From CBDIHP01 sp965279195 (GTDB taxonomy: Bacteria; Planctomycetota; Planctomycetia; Isosphaerales; Isosphaeraceae), in contig CBDIHP010000017.1 in NCBI GenBank assembly GCA_965279195.1, positions 1-64,000 of the forward strand: a DNA stretch of 64,000 bases, in the 5' to 3' direction. Of this stretch, positions 1 to 9,774 are shown one piece after another. Below the pieces are notes generated by a model, which was given only the letters and a program-made list of their open reading frames with translations, had not been told where the DNA came from and did not search any database. The position numbers and the translations under genes were made by a program. Each line of letters starts with the position of its first letter. Position 1 is the stretch's first letter.

Positions 1-2588
1 GCTCCAGCCTGCACTACACGCTCATCTCGTTCGAGGAGGAGGTCCGCCCCGAACCCCCATCCGAGCCCGCCGGCAATTCGGTGCCCGACGACCTCAGCGA
101 GATCTCCCGCGAGTGCGTCCGGGAACTGGAGCTGGAGCTGGTCCAGACCAAGGAGAGCCTCCACGCGACCATCGAGGAGTTCCAGACCGCCAACGAGGAA
201 CTCCAGGCCACCAACGAGGAGATGATCGCCTCCAACGAGGAACTCCAGAGCACCAACGAGGAACTCCATTCGGTCAACGAGGAACTCTACACGGTCAACT
301 CGGAGCACCAGAAGAAGATCGAGGAGCTCACCGAGCTGACCAACGACCTCGACAACCTCTTCGTGAGCACCGACCTCGGGATCGTCTTCCTCGACCGCGA
401 CCTCCGGATCCGCAAGTTCACGCCCCGGATCGAGGACCAGTTCGCGCTGATCCCGCTGGACATCGGCCGTCGGATCGACGGCTTCGCCCACAACCTCGTG
501 GCCGTCGACCTCGTCCCGATCATCGAGGGGGTGCTCCGGACGGGCGAGCCGTACGAGGGGGAGGTCCGCGACCGCAAGTCGAACTGGTTCCTGCTCCGGG
601 TGATGCCCTACCGCTCCGACCTGGTGATCAGCGGGATCGTGCTCGCCCTGATCGACATCTCCGGGCTCAAGCGGGTGCAGAACGAGCTGACCGTCAGCGA
701 GCGTCGCCACAAGGCGCTCGCCCGGATGTTCTCCTCGGCGCTCTGGACGGCCAACGCCCAGGGGGAATTCCGCCGGGAACCGGGGGCGTCGGAGGACGCC
801 CCGACCACCTGGCTTGAACACGTCTCGCCCGAGGATCGCGAGCGAGTCACGGCACGCTGGAGGCGGAGCCTGGCCAACTGCGAGCCGCTCGAGACCTGGG
901 CCCGGCTCTGGAGCGAGGAGGCGCAGGACTATCGGGACGCCGAGATCCGCGCGACGCCCGTCGTCGGCCCCGAAGGCGGTGTGGTCGAGTGGGTCGGCCA
1001 GATCCTCGACGTCCACGACCGCAAGCGGATCGCGCAGGAGTTCCAGGCGATCGTCGACAACGTCCAGGCCGCCATCCTCCTCAAGGACGCCGAGGGCCGG
1101 ATCATCCGGGCCAACCCCTGCTTCGCCGCCCTGGTCGGGGTCGCCCCCGAGGACATCGTCGGCCTGCGCGAGGACGAGGTCATCCCGCCCGGGGTCATCC
1201 GGCTCATGCGCGAGCGGCTCCAGCAGGTCGAGGCCGCCAGGCCGTCGTCCTCGCTGGAGGTCGAGTGGCGAGTCCGGGGCCAGGCCAGGTGGTTCCTGGT
1301 GGCGCAATGTCCGATCATCGACCTCGGCGGCCAGCCGCGGACGTTCGTCGCCATCTTCTCCGAGATCACCGCGATCAAGCAGATCCAGGAGGAGCGGGCC
1401 GTCTCCGCCCAGCTCGTCGAGCAGGTCGAGCGCCAGGAGAAGGCCGAGGCCGAGGCCAACGAGGCCGTCCGGCGCCGCGACCTGTTCCTCTCGATGCTCA
1501 GCCACGAGCTCCGCAACCCCTTGAACGCGATCGTCCACGCCGCCGACCTGCTCGATCGCCCGGGCGCGATCGGCGAGGGCAAGCTCGCCGAGCTGCACCA
1601 GATCATCCGCTGCCAGTCCCGGCACCTCGGGCTGCTGCTCAACGACCTGCTGGACATCTCCCGCCTCAATCACGGCCGGATCAACCTGCGGATCGGCCGC
1701 CTCGACGTCGCGGCCTCGACCGACGAGGCCGTGGCCGTTGTCCGACCCGAGGCCGAGGCGAAGTCGATCCAGCTCGTCGTGGACGTCGCCGATCGGCCCG
1801 CCTGGGTGCTCGGCGACCCGACCCGGCTCCAGCAGATCCAGGTGAATCTCCTCAGCAACGCGATCCGCTACACCCCGGAAGGGGGGCAGGTCGAGATCTC
1901 GGTCCGCGAGGAGCCGCAATCGATCGTCCTGGCGGTGCGCGACAACGGCCGCGGGATGTCGGAGGAGACCCTCTCGCGGGCGTTCTCGCTCTTCTACCGG
2001 GGCGTCGACGCCTCCGACGACCGCAGCACCTCGATGGGGATCGGGCTGACCCTGGTCCGCCGCCTGGTCGAGCTGCACGGCGGCACCATCCGGGCGACCA
2101 GCCGGGGCCCGGGCCTGGGCTCCGAATTCGCCGTCAGCCTGCCCCGACGTCGGGCCTGGGGCGAGGCGATCCGGACGCCCGATCCCGACGGCCCCCGCGA
2201 ACCCGCGATGCCCCAGGGCGCCCGGGTCGTGATCGTCGAGGACAACCCCGACACCCGGATGATGCTCTCGCTCGGCCTGGAACTCGACGGCTTCTCCGTC
2301 CAGTCCGCCCCCGACGGCCGGGCGGGCCTCGACCTCATCCGGGAATCCCGCCCCGATTACGCCATCGTCGACATCGAACTCCCGCTCCTCGACGGATGCG
2401 AGGTCGCGCGGCAGGTCAGCGCCGATGAGGATTGCCAGGCCGTGACGCTCATCGCCCTGACCGGCTACGGCCAGGCGGGGGATTCCGACGCCCTCATGAA
2501 CGTCGGATTCCGGCACCACCTGGTCAAGCCGATCCGGCCGGCGGAGGTCGCGGCCTACCTCCAGAAGCTGCTCGTCAGCGCGGTCTAG
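1..2588 (+). CDS. Hybrid sensor histidine kinase with PAS domains (CheB/CheR-fusion type), 3' part
   Basis: Open from the left edge (frame of base 3), so the start is missing; 861 residues are visible. The first residues (YTLISFEE) look like the end of a CheR-type methyltransferase. They are followed by a long Glu/Asn-rich coiled coil (about bases 105-330) of the kind that links CheB/CheR to PAS in chemotaxis fusions. Next come three PAS-like segments (about 345-690, 700-1020, 1035-1400) and a HisKA domain with the phospho-acceptor His in SHELRN (codon 1503-1505). The HATPase domain shows an N box (NAIRYTP) and G boxes (DNGRGM, GIGLTLV). A C-terminal receiver has VEDN, the phospho-acceptor Asp in VDIELP (codon 2370-2372) and the Lys of VKP. 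It probably senses a signal through PAS and relays phosphate internally. The ligand and output are not visible. Confidence 0.9.
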   Translation, partial: SSLHYTLISFEEEVRPEPPSEPAGNSVPDDLSEISRECVRELELELVQTKESLHATIEEFQTANEELQATNEEMIASNEELQSTNEELHSVNEELYTVNSEHQKKIEELTELTNDLDNLFVSTDLGIVFLDRDLRIRKFTPRIEDQFALIPLDIGRRIDGFAHNLVAVDLVPIIEGVLRTGEPYEGEVRDRKSNWFLLRVMPYRSDLVISGIVLALIDISGLKRVQNELTVSERRHKALARMFSSALWTANAQGEFRREPGASEDAPTTWLEHVSPEDRERVTARWRRSLANCEPLETWARLWSEEAQDYRDAEIRATPVVGPEGGVVEWVGQILDVHDRKRIAQEFQAIVDNVQAAILLKDAEGRIIRANPCFAALVGVAPEDIVGLREDEVIPPGVIRLMRERLQQVEAARPSSSLEVEWRVRGQARWFLVAQCPIIDLGGQPRTFVAIFSEITAIKQIQEERAVSAQLVEQVERQEKAEAEANEAVRRRDLFLSMLSHELRNPLNAIVHAADLLDRPGAIGEGKLAELHQIIRCQSRHLGLLLNDLLDISRLNHGRINLRIGRLDVAASTDEAVAVVRPEAEAKSIQLVVDVADRPAWVLGDPTRLQQIQVNLLSNAIRYTPEGGQVEISVREEPQSIVLAVRDNGRGMSEETLSRAFSLFYRGVDASDDRSTSMGIGLTLVRRLVELHGGTIRATSRGPGLGSEFAVSLPRRRAWGEAIRTPDPDGPREPAMPQGARVVIVEDNPDTRMMLSLGLELDGFSVQSAPDGRAGLDLIRESRPDYAIVDIELPLLDGCEVARQVSADEDCQAVTLIALTGYGQAGDSDALMNVGFRHHLVKPIRPAEVAAYLQKLLVSAV

Positions 2589-2801
2589 GATCCCGTCCGC
2601 CCGAATCCCATCGCCCCGTGCTCTCGAACCCATCGACGTTTGCGATCGACCGCGAGATCGGCGGAAATTCCGCCCAAACCCGCTGATTTCGCGACCTCGC
2701 GAAACTCTCCCCGGCTCCTGTACGATAACTAACCTGGTGAAGGTGGAGGATCGAAGCCGGCGCGGGATGCCGCCGGCCGGGCCGGGTGTCGGGGGCGAAC
2801 G

Positions 2802-3731
2802 ATGAGTCCGGAACTGAAGCCGAGGCGATGGCGGCTGGCCGCGCGTGTGATCCTTGGGGTCCTGGTGGCCGTGCCGGCGACGGTGGTCGGGCTGAGCTGG
2901 TGGCTCACCGAGCCGCTGGACGACCGGGATGCTCTGCCGGAGGATGTCCCCGTCAATGCCGGGGTCGCCGAGCCCGAACTCGACCCGCCGCACGCCCCCG
3001 GCCTCGCCTGGCCCGAGGGGACCCTCGACGGCGAGCCCGCCAAGGATCTGCTGCTGAAGGTCCTGACCCGAGTCCAGTCGAAGCTCGATCGCGTGGGCGG
3101 CTACACCTCGCTGTTCCGCAAGCAGGAGCGGGTGAAGGGCAAGCTGCTCGACCCCCAGTTGATGGAGATGAAGACCCGCCGGTCCCCATTCGCGATCTAC
3201 CTCAAGTTCCGCGAGCCGACCCCCGGCAAGGAGGTCGTTTTCGCGGAGGGCCACCACGGGAACAAGGTGATCGCCCACAACTCCGACTGGACCCGACGGC
3301 TCGTCCCTCGGCTGGCTGTCGCGCCCGACCACCCGCTGGCGATGGCGGACAACCGCCACCCGATCACGGACGCCGGCCTCTTCAACCTCGTCAATCGTCT
3401 GGTCAACTTCCGACGGCTCGACCTCCGGGACTCCGCGGCCTCGACGATCCTCGACCGCGTCCGTACGGCCGACGGCAAGGAACGGCTCCGCTCGGTGCAC
3501 ACCCACCCGGTCCAGAGGCCCGAACGCCCGTTCGCGAGGGTCGAAGTCTACTACGACCCGGTCAGCTTCCTCCCGACCGAGATCGTCAGCTACGACTGGC
3601 CAGCCCCCGGCGAGACCGGCCCCCTCAAGCTCGCCGAGCGTTACGCGTATGAGGACGTCACGCTCGACGCCCCCCTCTCCGCGATGGATTTCGACCCGGC
3701 CAACCCCAACTACGCGTTCCACCGGTTCTGA
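2802..3731 (+). CDS. DUF1571-type membrane-anchored or exported protein
   Basis: 309 residues. Residues about 12-34 form one hydrophobic N-terminal segment, then an acidic linker, then a domain from about residue 85. The pattern there (YTSLFRKQERVKGKLL, SPFAIYLKF, NRHPITDAGL) matches what I know of the planctomycete DUF1571 family. The ATG follows a clear gap after the kinase gene, and the hydrophobic segment starts right after a basic N-terminus (KPRRWRLAAR). The family has no established function; it is typically exported, and its fold may resemble LolA-like lipoprotein carriers, which is inference. A strong hairpin follows the stop. Confidence 0.75.
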   Translation: MSPELKPRRWRLAARVILGVLVAVPATVVGLSWWLTEPLDDRDALPEDVPVNAGVAEPELDPPHAPGLAWPEGTLDGEPAKDLLLKVLTRVQSKLDRVGGYTSLFRKQERVKGKLLDPQLMEMKTRRSPFAIYLKFREPTPGKEVVFAEGHHGNKVIAHNSDWTRRLVPRLAVAPDHPLAMADNRHPITDAGLFNLVNRLVNFRRLDLRDSAASTILDRVRTADGKERLRSVHTHPVQRPERPFARVEVYYDPVSFLPTEIVSYDWPAPGETGPLKLAERYAYEDVTLDAPLSAMDFDPANPNYAFHRF

Positions 3732-3759
3732 ACCGCCGGATCGCCCGGATTCGAAACGC

Positions 3760-3793
3760 AAACGGCCGCGGGGAGCGAACCCCCGCGGCCGTT
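3760..3793. terminator. Bidirectional hairpin terminator
   Basis: A near-perfect inverted repeat, AAACGGCCGCGGGG and its complement, with a short AGCGAA-type loop. It begins and ends with A and T triplets. It lies between two convergent stops (3731 on plus, 3818 on minus), so it can serve both genes. Confidence 0.7.
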
Positions 3794-3817
3794 TCGCATG
3801 GATGGTCGCCTCGCCGT

Positions 3818-4957
3818 TCACACCTGGCGGAACGCGGCGGCCCGGTCGACGGTCGGCTGGCTGTAGCCGTCGCCGCCCCAGTTTTGGTCGTTCGGGCCGA
3901 GCCCGATTCCGTGCTTGTGGAGCTTCTTGTAGAGCGTCACCCGGCTGATCCCGAGGTTCCTGGCGACCCGCGACCGATTGTTGTTGTGGTCGCGGAGGGC
4001 CTGGAGGATCTGCTCGCGTTCGAAGATGTCGCGGGCCTCGGCGAGCGTGCCGGAGTCGATGGGGGACCGCGATCCGTACGCCGAGGACGGGGTCGCCGAC
4101 GGCACGTCGGAGAGGTCCGGGGCGTTCAGGACGGAAATGGGCAGCTCGTTGCGGGTGATCACGTTCGACTGGCGGAGGACCCACGCCCGCTCGAGGACGT
4201 TCCGCAGCTCCCGGATATTCCCCGGCCAGCGGTAGCCGGCCAGGATCTTCATCGCGTCGGCGTCGAGCCGGGCCGCCGCGCGGCCGTCGCGGCGGGCGAA
4301 CTCGTCGAGGAACGCCTCGACCATCATCGGGATCGATTCCCGTCGCTCGCGGAGCGTCGGCAGTTCGAAGGTGATGACGTTCAGCCGATAGAACAAGTCG
4401 GCCCGGAACCGGCCGGCCGCCACCTCGCGGTCCAGCGACAGGTTGCTCGCCGCGATCAGGCGGGCCCGGAACTGCTCGATCTGGTTCGAGCCGACCGCCT
4501 CGAACATGCGGTCCTCGATCACCCTCAGCAGCTTGGCCTGCACCGAGCCAGGAAGCGAGTCGATCTCGTCGAGGAAGAGGGTCCCGTTGCCCACCTCCAG
4601 GAACTTCCCGACGCGGTCGCGATCGGCACCCGTGAAGGCGCCCCGGACGTGGCCGAACATCTCGCTCTCGATCAGGTTCTCCGAGAGCGCCGCGCAGTTC
4701 ACCACGAGGAACGGCAGGTGCCGCCTGGGGGAACGGTCGTGGATCATCCGGGCCAGCCGGGTCTTGCCGGTCCCCGTCTCGCCGCCGAGCAGCACCGTCG
4801 TGGTGTTGCCGGCGACCCGATAGACCTGTTCCTCGAGCCAGGAGGGGAGCCCGAACTCGTGTCCGTCGGTCCGTGCGTGAGAAACTGCCTCAGGTCCGGT
4901 CGTGAACCCATCGCGGATCAGGCCGCGGACATCGCGGTCGGGCGCGAACGTAGGCAT
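3818..4957 (-). CDS. Sigma-54-dependent activator (AAA+ enhancer-binding protein)
   Basis: 379 residues. A short N-terminus of about 45 residues has no recognisable sensor domain. The AAA+ domain has Walker A GETGTGKT, the sigma-54-contacting loop GAFTGA, Walker B LFLDEIDS and an arginine-finger region (FRADLFYRLNV). The C-terminus is a Fis-type helix-turn-helix (NRSRVARNLGISRVTLYKKL). It should bind enhancers and remodel sigma-54 RNA polymerase. With no receiver, GAF or PAS domain it may be controlled by level or by a partner protein. Its upstream region is unusually long and AT-richer than the surroundings. The target genes cannot be read from the sequence. Confidence 0.88.
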   Translation of the reverse strand: MPTFAPDRDVRGLIRDGFTTGPEAVSHARTDGHEFGLPSWLEEQVYRVAGNTTTVLLGGETGTGKTRLARMIHDRSPRRHLPFLVVNCAALSENLIESEMFGHVRGAFTGADRDRVGKFLEVGNGTLFLDEIDSLPGSVQAKLLRVIEDRMFEAVGSNQIEQFRARLIAASNLSLDREVAAGRFRADLFYRLNVITFELPTLRERRESIPMMVEAFLDEFARRDGRAAARLDADAMKILAGYRWPGNIRELRNVLERAWVLRQSNVITRNELPISVLNAPDLSDVPSATPSSAYGSRSPIDSGTLAEARDIFEREQILQALRDHNNNRSRVARNLGISRVTLYKKLHKHGIGLGPNDQNWGGDGYSQPTVDRAAAFRQV

Positions 4958-5785
4958 GTTGAATCCTTCTGTAGGGGTGAGGCGGAGGCGGTCGAATCGG
5001 GTGGGGAGCGGGCGGGGATCCGCGAATCTCGACGCGTAAGGGCCGGGGCGTCGGCCTCAAACTCGTTCTCGTCTCCGCTACAAATAACGTCCTTCCTCTT
5101 CCTTTGTGATCTCCCTCCCGATTGTTTTCTTAGATCGTGGAGGAACTGTCTACCCGACCGTACGTTTTGACGATTTAACGACGAAAAGGGACGCCACCTG
5201 ATCATCTCTCATGACAGTTCTCTTGCGCTAACCGTCAACGCATGGATGTTTGCAGTCCGGCGTGTCTTCGGTTTTTCGGTGAACTCCTGATCGATTCGGC
5301 CGGTGACCCGGGTGGAAAATCGATCATTGTCCAGGGTATTCCCGGAAAACACACCTCACGCCGTTCTCCCGTGGACGATTTGACCGACTGAAAGGCGCCG
5401 CTCACAGTGGCTCGTCAGCTTCACGCAGTGATAACTCTGGTAAGTAAGTGGAGATGGGCAATTCGCTGATCGGCCATTCCTAAATCCCTCCCCAGGGGAG
5501 CCCAGATTGAGTCATGGAAGACTTCACCTGCGGATTCACGACTTTTAAAGCCTTGCAATCGCCAGCTTAATGGACGGCCGTGGTGCGGCGATATCCCTTT
5601 GGGTTCGCGGGCCGCAAGGGCGCCGCGATGCTGCGTCACGGCCCGATTCCTGGTAAAATCCCGGGCCCGGGTTGCGAATGAGGTCGGACCGCTGACCTGC
5701 CCGCCGTCGCCTCGAACCCGCGAGGCGACCGGCGCGTCACCCTTGGGTCCGGATCGCGAACCGTTCGAGGACGATTGAGGTTTCC
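4958..5785. other. Long intergenic region upstream of the sigma-54 activator and hisS
   Basis: About 830 bases between divergent genes with no convincing reading frame. Bases 5080-5600 are AT-richer than the flanks. I searched by eye for GG-N10-GC sigma-54 sites and did not find one I trust. A TAAAAT at 5654-5659 could be a -10 box for hisS, but it has no good -35. GAGG just upstream of the hisS ATG is a plausible ribosome binding site. No tRNA or known riboswitch was recognised. Confidence 0.5.
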
Positions 5786-7159
5786 ATGCTGATCGACCCC
5801 CGCGTGGCCAGCGGGCTGCGCGACGTGCCCCCGGCCGTGATGATCCCCCGCGAGCGGATGCTCGCCACCCTGCGGACGACCTTCGCCTCGTTCGGATTCG
5901 TCCCCATCGAGACCCCCCACATCGAGCGGATGGAGGTCCTCACCGGCAAGGGGGCCGGCTCGGATGAGGTCCTCCGCCAGATCTTCGAGGTCATCAACAA
6001 GGGGGGCGACCCCGGCAAGCTCGCGCTCCGGTTCGACCTCACCGTGCCGTTCGCCCGGTTCGTCGCCAAGCACGTCAACGAGCTCGGCACCCCGTTCAAG
6101 CGATACGCCATCGGCTCGGTCTTCCGGGGCGAGCGCCCCGCCAAGGGCCGGTTCCGCGAGTTCACCCAGTGCGACTTCGACGCCGTCGGCACCGAGAGCC
6201 CCGTCGCCGACGCCGAGACCGCCCAGGTGATCCACGACTCGCTCACCGCGATCGGCGTCCCCGCCTTCACCATCACCCTGAACAACCGCAAGATCCTCGA
6301 CGGCATGCTCGACACCCTCGGGCTGGCCGACCGTACCGCCTCGGTCCTTCGCGCCCTCGACAAGCTCGCGAAGATCGGCCGCGAGGGCGTGCTGAAGGAA
6401 CTCACGGGGACGAAGGTCGAAGGCGAGGAGCCCGCCGAGGGGCGCTTGAACGCCGACCAGGCCCTTGCCGTGCTCGACTTCGTCGAAGCGGGGCAGGGAG
6501 GGACCGAGGTCCTGGCCGCCGTCGAGGCCAGGCTCGGCTCGCACCCCCGCGCGGCCGAGGGGATCGCCAACCTCCGCGCCATCCTCGACCTCCTCGACGC
6601 CGGCGGCGTCCCCGCCGAGCGCTACAGGTTGGATCTGGGCCTCGCGCGCGGCCTCGACTACTACACAGGTGTCGTCTTCGAGACGACCGTCAACGGCTGG
6701 GAGAAGTACGGCAGCATCAGCTCCGGCGGCCGTTACGACAACCTCGCGAGCCTGTTCACCGACCGCCGCCTGCCGGGCGTCGGGGCGTCGATCGGGCTCG
6801 ACCGCCTTCTCGCCCTGATGGAAGACGCCGGCTGGCTCAAGGGGGCGTCGACCACGGTGCCGATCCTGGTCGCCAGCTTCCCCGGCACGCCGCAATCGGT
6901 CGCCGTCAAGCTCGCGAGCCGGCTCCGCAAGGTCGGGGTCGGGGCCGAGGTCTTCCCCGACGCGATCCAGGTCGGCAAGCAGATGGGTTACGGGTCGACC
7001 CGGGGCCACAAGTTCGCCGTGATCGTCGGCCCGGACGAGGTCGGGCAGGAGGTCTTCAACCTCCGCGACCTCGCCACCCGCCAGGAGCGCAAGGCGCTGC
7101 CGTGGGCCGAGCTCGAAACCATCGTCGCCGCCGCCGTGAAGGGCGAGGCCGGCGCATGA
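5786..7159 (+). CDS. hisS: Histidyl-tRNA synthetase
   Basis: 457 residues, normal for HisRS. It charges tRNA-His with histidine using ATP in the cytoplasm. Class II motif 2 is visible as FRGERPAKGRFREFTQCD. The histidine-specific motifs are RGLDYYTG (with the catalytic Arg) and SSGGRYDNL. Motif 3 is GVGASIGLDRL. The C-terminal region (about residue 355 on) is the alpha/beta anticodon-binding domain. The LRFDLTVPFAR version of motif 1/2 belongs to the HisRS clade shared with eukaryotes rather than the common LRPEGTA form. The ATG at 5786 follows GAGG at a good distance. It overlaps the next gene by an ATGA, so the two are translationally coupled. Confidence 0.93.
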   Translation: MLIDPRVASGLRDVPPAVMIPRERMLATLRTTFASFGFVPIETPHIERMEVLTGKGAGSDEVLRQIFEVINKGGDPGKLALRFDLTVPFARFVAKHVNELGTPFKRYAIGSVFRGERPAKGRFREFTQCDFDAVGTESPVADAETAQVIHDSLTAIGVPAFTITLNNRKILDGMLDTLGLADRTASVLRALDKLAKIGREGVLKELTGTKVEGEEPAEGRLNADQALAVLDFVEAGQGGTEVLAAVEARLGSHPRAAEGIANLRAILDLLDAGGVPAERYRLDLGLARGLDYYTGVVFETTVNGWEKYGSISSGGRYDNLASLFTDRRLPGVGASIGLDRLLALMEDAGWLKGASTTVPILVASFPGTPQSVAVKLASRLRKVGVGAEVFPDAIQVGKQMGYGSTRGHKFAVIVGPDEVGQEVFNLRDLATRQERKALPWAELETIVAAAVKGEAGA

Positions 7160-8718
7160 CTTCTCCTACCCGTGAGAGAACTCGCAACGTGAACGCGTCC
7201 AGGCCGACCGTGGCGGAGACGCCCATCCCGCAGGTGAAGGGGGCCGCCGACTGGCTCCCCGACGACTGCCGACGGATCGCCAGGCTCGAAGCGCTCCTGC
7301 TCGACCGATTCGCCCGAGCGGGGTTCGAACTCCTCCGCACCCCCGTCCTCGAACAGACCGAATTGCACGAGCGGAAGTCGGGGGCCGGGATCGTCGCCAA
7401 GCTGTTCGAGGTCCCGGGCGCCGGCCGCGCCTGCCTCCGGCCCGAACTGACCGCCGGGATCGTCCGGGCCTACACCGCCGCCGAGCCCGCCCCCGCCACC
7501 CCGTGGCGGGTCAGCCACGCGGGCCCGGTCTTCCGGCACGAGGAACCCCGTCCCGACCGGCTCCGCGAGTTCCACCAGGTCGGCGTCGAATTGCTGGGGG
7601 CCTCGGGCGCCCAGGCCGACGGCGAGGTGATCTGGCTGGCGGCCTGGGCCCTGGCCGAAGCCGGGATCACCGGCGCGACCATCCGCATCGGCCACGTCGG
7701 CCTGATCCTCGAGATCCTCGAACGCTCCGGCCTGCCGACCACGACGCAGTCCTCACTGATCGAGCTGCTGAGCGAGGCCGCGACCGAGGGCCAGGACGTC
7801 CAGGCGATCGAGGTCGGCCTCAAGCGCCTGGAGGAGTGGCTCCACGTCACCCAGCAGGGCGACGTGGTGCCGATGGCCGTCGAGAAGGCCGACGACGCCG
7901 GCGTCGACCGCCTCTTCCGGACGCTCGTCCCCGTGGTCGTCGGCCGCCGCTCGGGGCACGAGATCATCCAACGCCTCCGGCGCAAGTGGGACCTCGGCCA
8001 CGGCCTGCTCGGCACCCTCCGCGAGGTCGCCCGCCAGGTCCATGACGTCGCGCAGCTCAAGGGCCGCCCCGAAGTCATCCTCGATCGCCTCAAGGGCCGA
8101 TTCGAAGCGCTCGCCCCCGAATCGGTCGCCGCCCTCCGCGACCTCGTCGCCACGCTCGCCGACTACGGCGTCGACCTCGATCAGGTCGAACTCGACCTCG
8201 GCTTCGGCCGGGGCATCGGATTCTATTCGCAGATGATCTTCGAGCTGCTCGTCGACACGCCCGAGGGCCAGGTCGAGGTCTGCGGCGGCGGCCGTTACGA
8301 CGGACTGGCCCGCGTGCTCGGCAGCGACCGCGACGACCGGGGCGTCGGCTTCGCCTTCGGTCTGGAGCGGCTCGACTCGTTGATCCGGGCCCGCTCGACC
8401 CAGGCCGACGCCGAGCCCCGGCACGGGATCCTCGTCGTGCCGACCAACCCTTCCCACCGGGCGGATGCCGTCCGCGTGGCGACCTACCTGCGATCGAAGG
8501 GGGCGACGACGCTCCTCGACACCGAGCAAGGCCTGAGCGACGCGATCGCGTCGGCCAGAGCCCAGAACCTGGCGGTGATCGTCTCGGTGGAGGGGGCCCT
8601 CGAAGCCCCGGGCGCACTGGCCCGGCACGACCTCGACACCGCCGCGACCCGTTCCGAGATCCTCCCCGGCGACCTCGCCTGGCTGGCCCGCGAGCAGTCG
8701 AAGGGGGTGACGAGATGA
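7156..8718 (+). CDS. hisZ: HisRS paralogue, possible HisZ (ATP-phosphoribosyltransferase regulatory subunit)
   Basis: 520 residues; starts in the ATGA overlap with hisS and ends in an ATGA overlap with hisG. It carries a class II aaRS catalytic core like HisRS: LRPELTAGIVRAY, FRHEEPRPDRLREFHQ, GRGIGFYSQMIFE, CGGGRYDGL and GVGFAFGLERL. The usual LDYYTG is changed to IGFYSQ. That fits a non-aminoacylating paralogue such as HisZ, which binds HisG and senses histidine. It also has a C-terminal anticodon-binding-like domain (from HGILVVPTN, about residue 425), which typical HisZ of about 390 residues lacks. The call as HisZ rests mainly on its position before hisG. A second HisRS-like enzyme with another role remains possible. 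Confidence 0.65.
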   Translation: MTSPTRERTRNVNASRPTVAETPIPQVKGAADWLPDDCRRIARLEALLLDRFARAGFELLRTPVLEQTELHERKSGAGIVAKLFEVPGAGRACLRPELTAGIVRAYTAAEPAPATPWRVSHAGPVFRHEEPRPDRLREFHQVGVELLGASGAQADGEVIWLAAWALAEAGITGATIRIGHVGLILEILERSGLPTTTQSSLIELLSEAATEGQDVQAIEVGLKRLEEWLHVTQQGDVVPMAVEKADDAGVDRLFRTLVPVVVGRRSGHEIIQRLRRKWDLGHGLLGTLREVARQVHDVAQLKGRPEVILDRLKGRFEALAPESVAALRDLVATLADYGVDLDQVELDLGFGRGIGFYSQMIFELLVDTPEGQVEVCGGGRYDGLARVLGSDRDDRGVGFAFGLERLDSLIRARSTQADAEPRHGILVVPTNPSHRADAVRVATYLRSKGATTLLDTEQGLSDAIASARAQNLAVIVSVEGALEAPGALARHDLDTAATRSEILPGDLAWLAREQSKGVTR

Positions 8719-9743
8719 GCCAGCCATTGAACCCCATCGACCCGATCCGGATCGCCCTGCCTTCCAAGGGGCACCTCTACGACGGCATCGTCGAGATCCT
8801 CAAGACCGCCGGCTACAAGGTCCGTCGCGCCAGCGACCGTCAATACGAAGCCGTGATCTCGGGCCACCCGAGGTTCCACGTCGTCTTCATGCGGCCGACC
8901 GACATCGTGACCCAGGTCGAGGAAGGCCGCTGCCACCTCGGCGTCACGGGCATGGACGTCTACGCCGAGCGCGCCATCGAGTCGGACCAGACGGCCGTCG
9001 TCATCGACGACCTCGGCTACGGCGGCTGCCGGCTCGTCGTCGCCGTGCCCGAGAGCTGGATCGACGTCACCCACATGATCGATTTGGTCGACCTCACGGC
9101 CGAGTTCAAGGAGCAAGGGAAGACCTTCCGCGTCTCCACCAAGTACCCCGCGCTCACTCAAGCCTACTTCCGCAAGTGGGGCATCTACTACTACCAGGTC
9201 ATCGACTCCGACGGCGCCCTGGAGTTGCACCCCACCCTGGGGATCGCCGACGTGATCGTCGACCTGACCAGCTCGGGCACGACGCTCAAGGACAACCGGC
9301 TCCGCGAGATCGAGCAGGGGACCGTCCTCGAATCGGCCTCGTGCCTGATCGGCCACGCGCCGAGCTTGCGCTCGATGGTCGCCGAGGGCGTGACCGGGCC
9401 GCTGGCTCTCCTGCTGGACGCGATGGACGGGGTGCGGGCGTCGGACGGTTTCCTGCACCTGGAAGTCGTCGGCAGCCCGGCCGGCCCGGGCCCGGAGACG
9501 GCGGCGGTGGTCGCCGACTACCTCAGCGTGCAGGGTGCCCAGCACGTCGCGAGGGGCGAGGTCTGGGGCGACGGCGGCCAGCCCGGCTGGCGCGTCACCG
9601 CCCTGATCGCGGCCAAGAAGCTCACCGCCTGCCAGCGCGAGCTGTTCCGCCTCGGCGCCAGCCGCGTCGTCGGCCTGCCCACGCGGTTCGTCTTCGACCG
9701 CGACGGGCATTCGACCTTCGATGAGCTGATCCGAAAACTGTAA
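8715..9743 (+). CDS. hisG: ATP phosphoribosyltransferase, apparently long form
   Basis: 342 residues. It catalyses the first step of histidine synthesis, joining ATP and PRPP. The N-terminal two thirds show the periplasmic-binding-like catalytic fold (RIALPSKGHL, GVTGMDVYAE, DLTSSGTTLKDN). After about residue 235 the protein continues with LLLDAMDGVRA and then an ACT-like regulatory domain (WRVTALIAAKKL, LFRLGASRVVGLP), as in long-form HisG. GGGGG seven bases before the ATG at 8715 is a good ribosome binding site. Long-form HisG normally does not need HisZ, so the coupled HisRS paralogue upstream is unusual. Confidence 0.9.
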   Translation: MSQPLNPIDPIRIALPSKGHLYDGIVEILKTAGYKVRRASDRQYEAVISGHPRFHVVFMRPTDIVTQVEEGRCHLGVTGMDVYAERAIESDQTAVVIDDLGYGGCRLVVAVPESWIDVTHMIDLVDLTAEFKEQGKTFRVSTKYPALTQAYFRKWGIYYYQVIDSDGALELHPTLGIADVIVDLTSSGTTLKDNRLREIEQGTVLESASCLIGHAPSLRSMVAEGVTGPLALLLDAMDGVRASDGFLHLEVVGSPAGPGPETAAVVADYLSVQGAQHVARGEVWGDGGQPGWRVTALIAAKKLTACQRELFRLGASRVVGLPTRFVFDRDGHSTFDELIRKL

Positions 9744-9774
9744 TCACCCGGCCCCTGACCGGGCGTTGCTCACC

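Noticed and set aside
4958..5785. Sigma-54 promoter in the leader of the activator gene
   Set aside because: No GG-N10-GC pair with acceptable flanking bases was found by eye.
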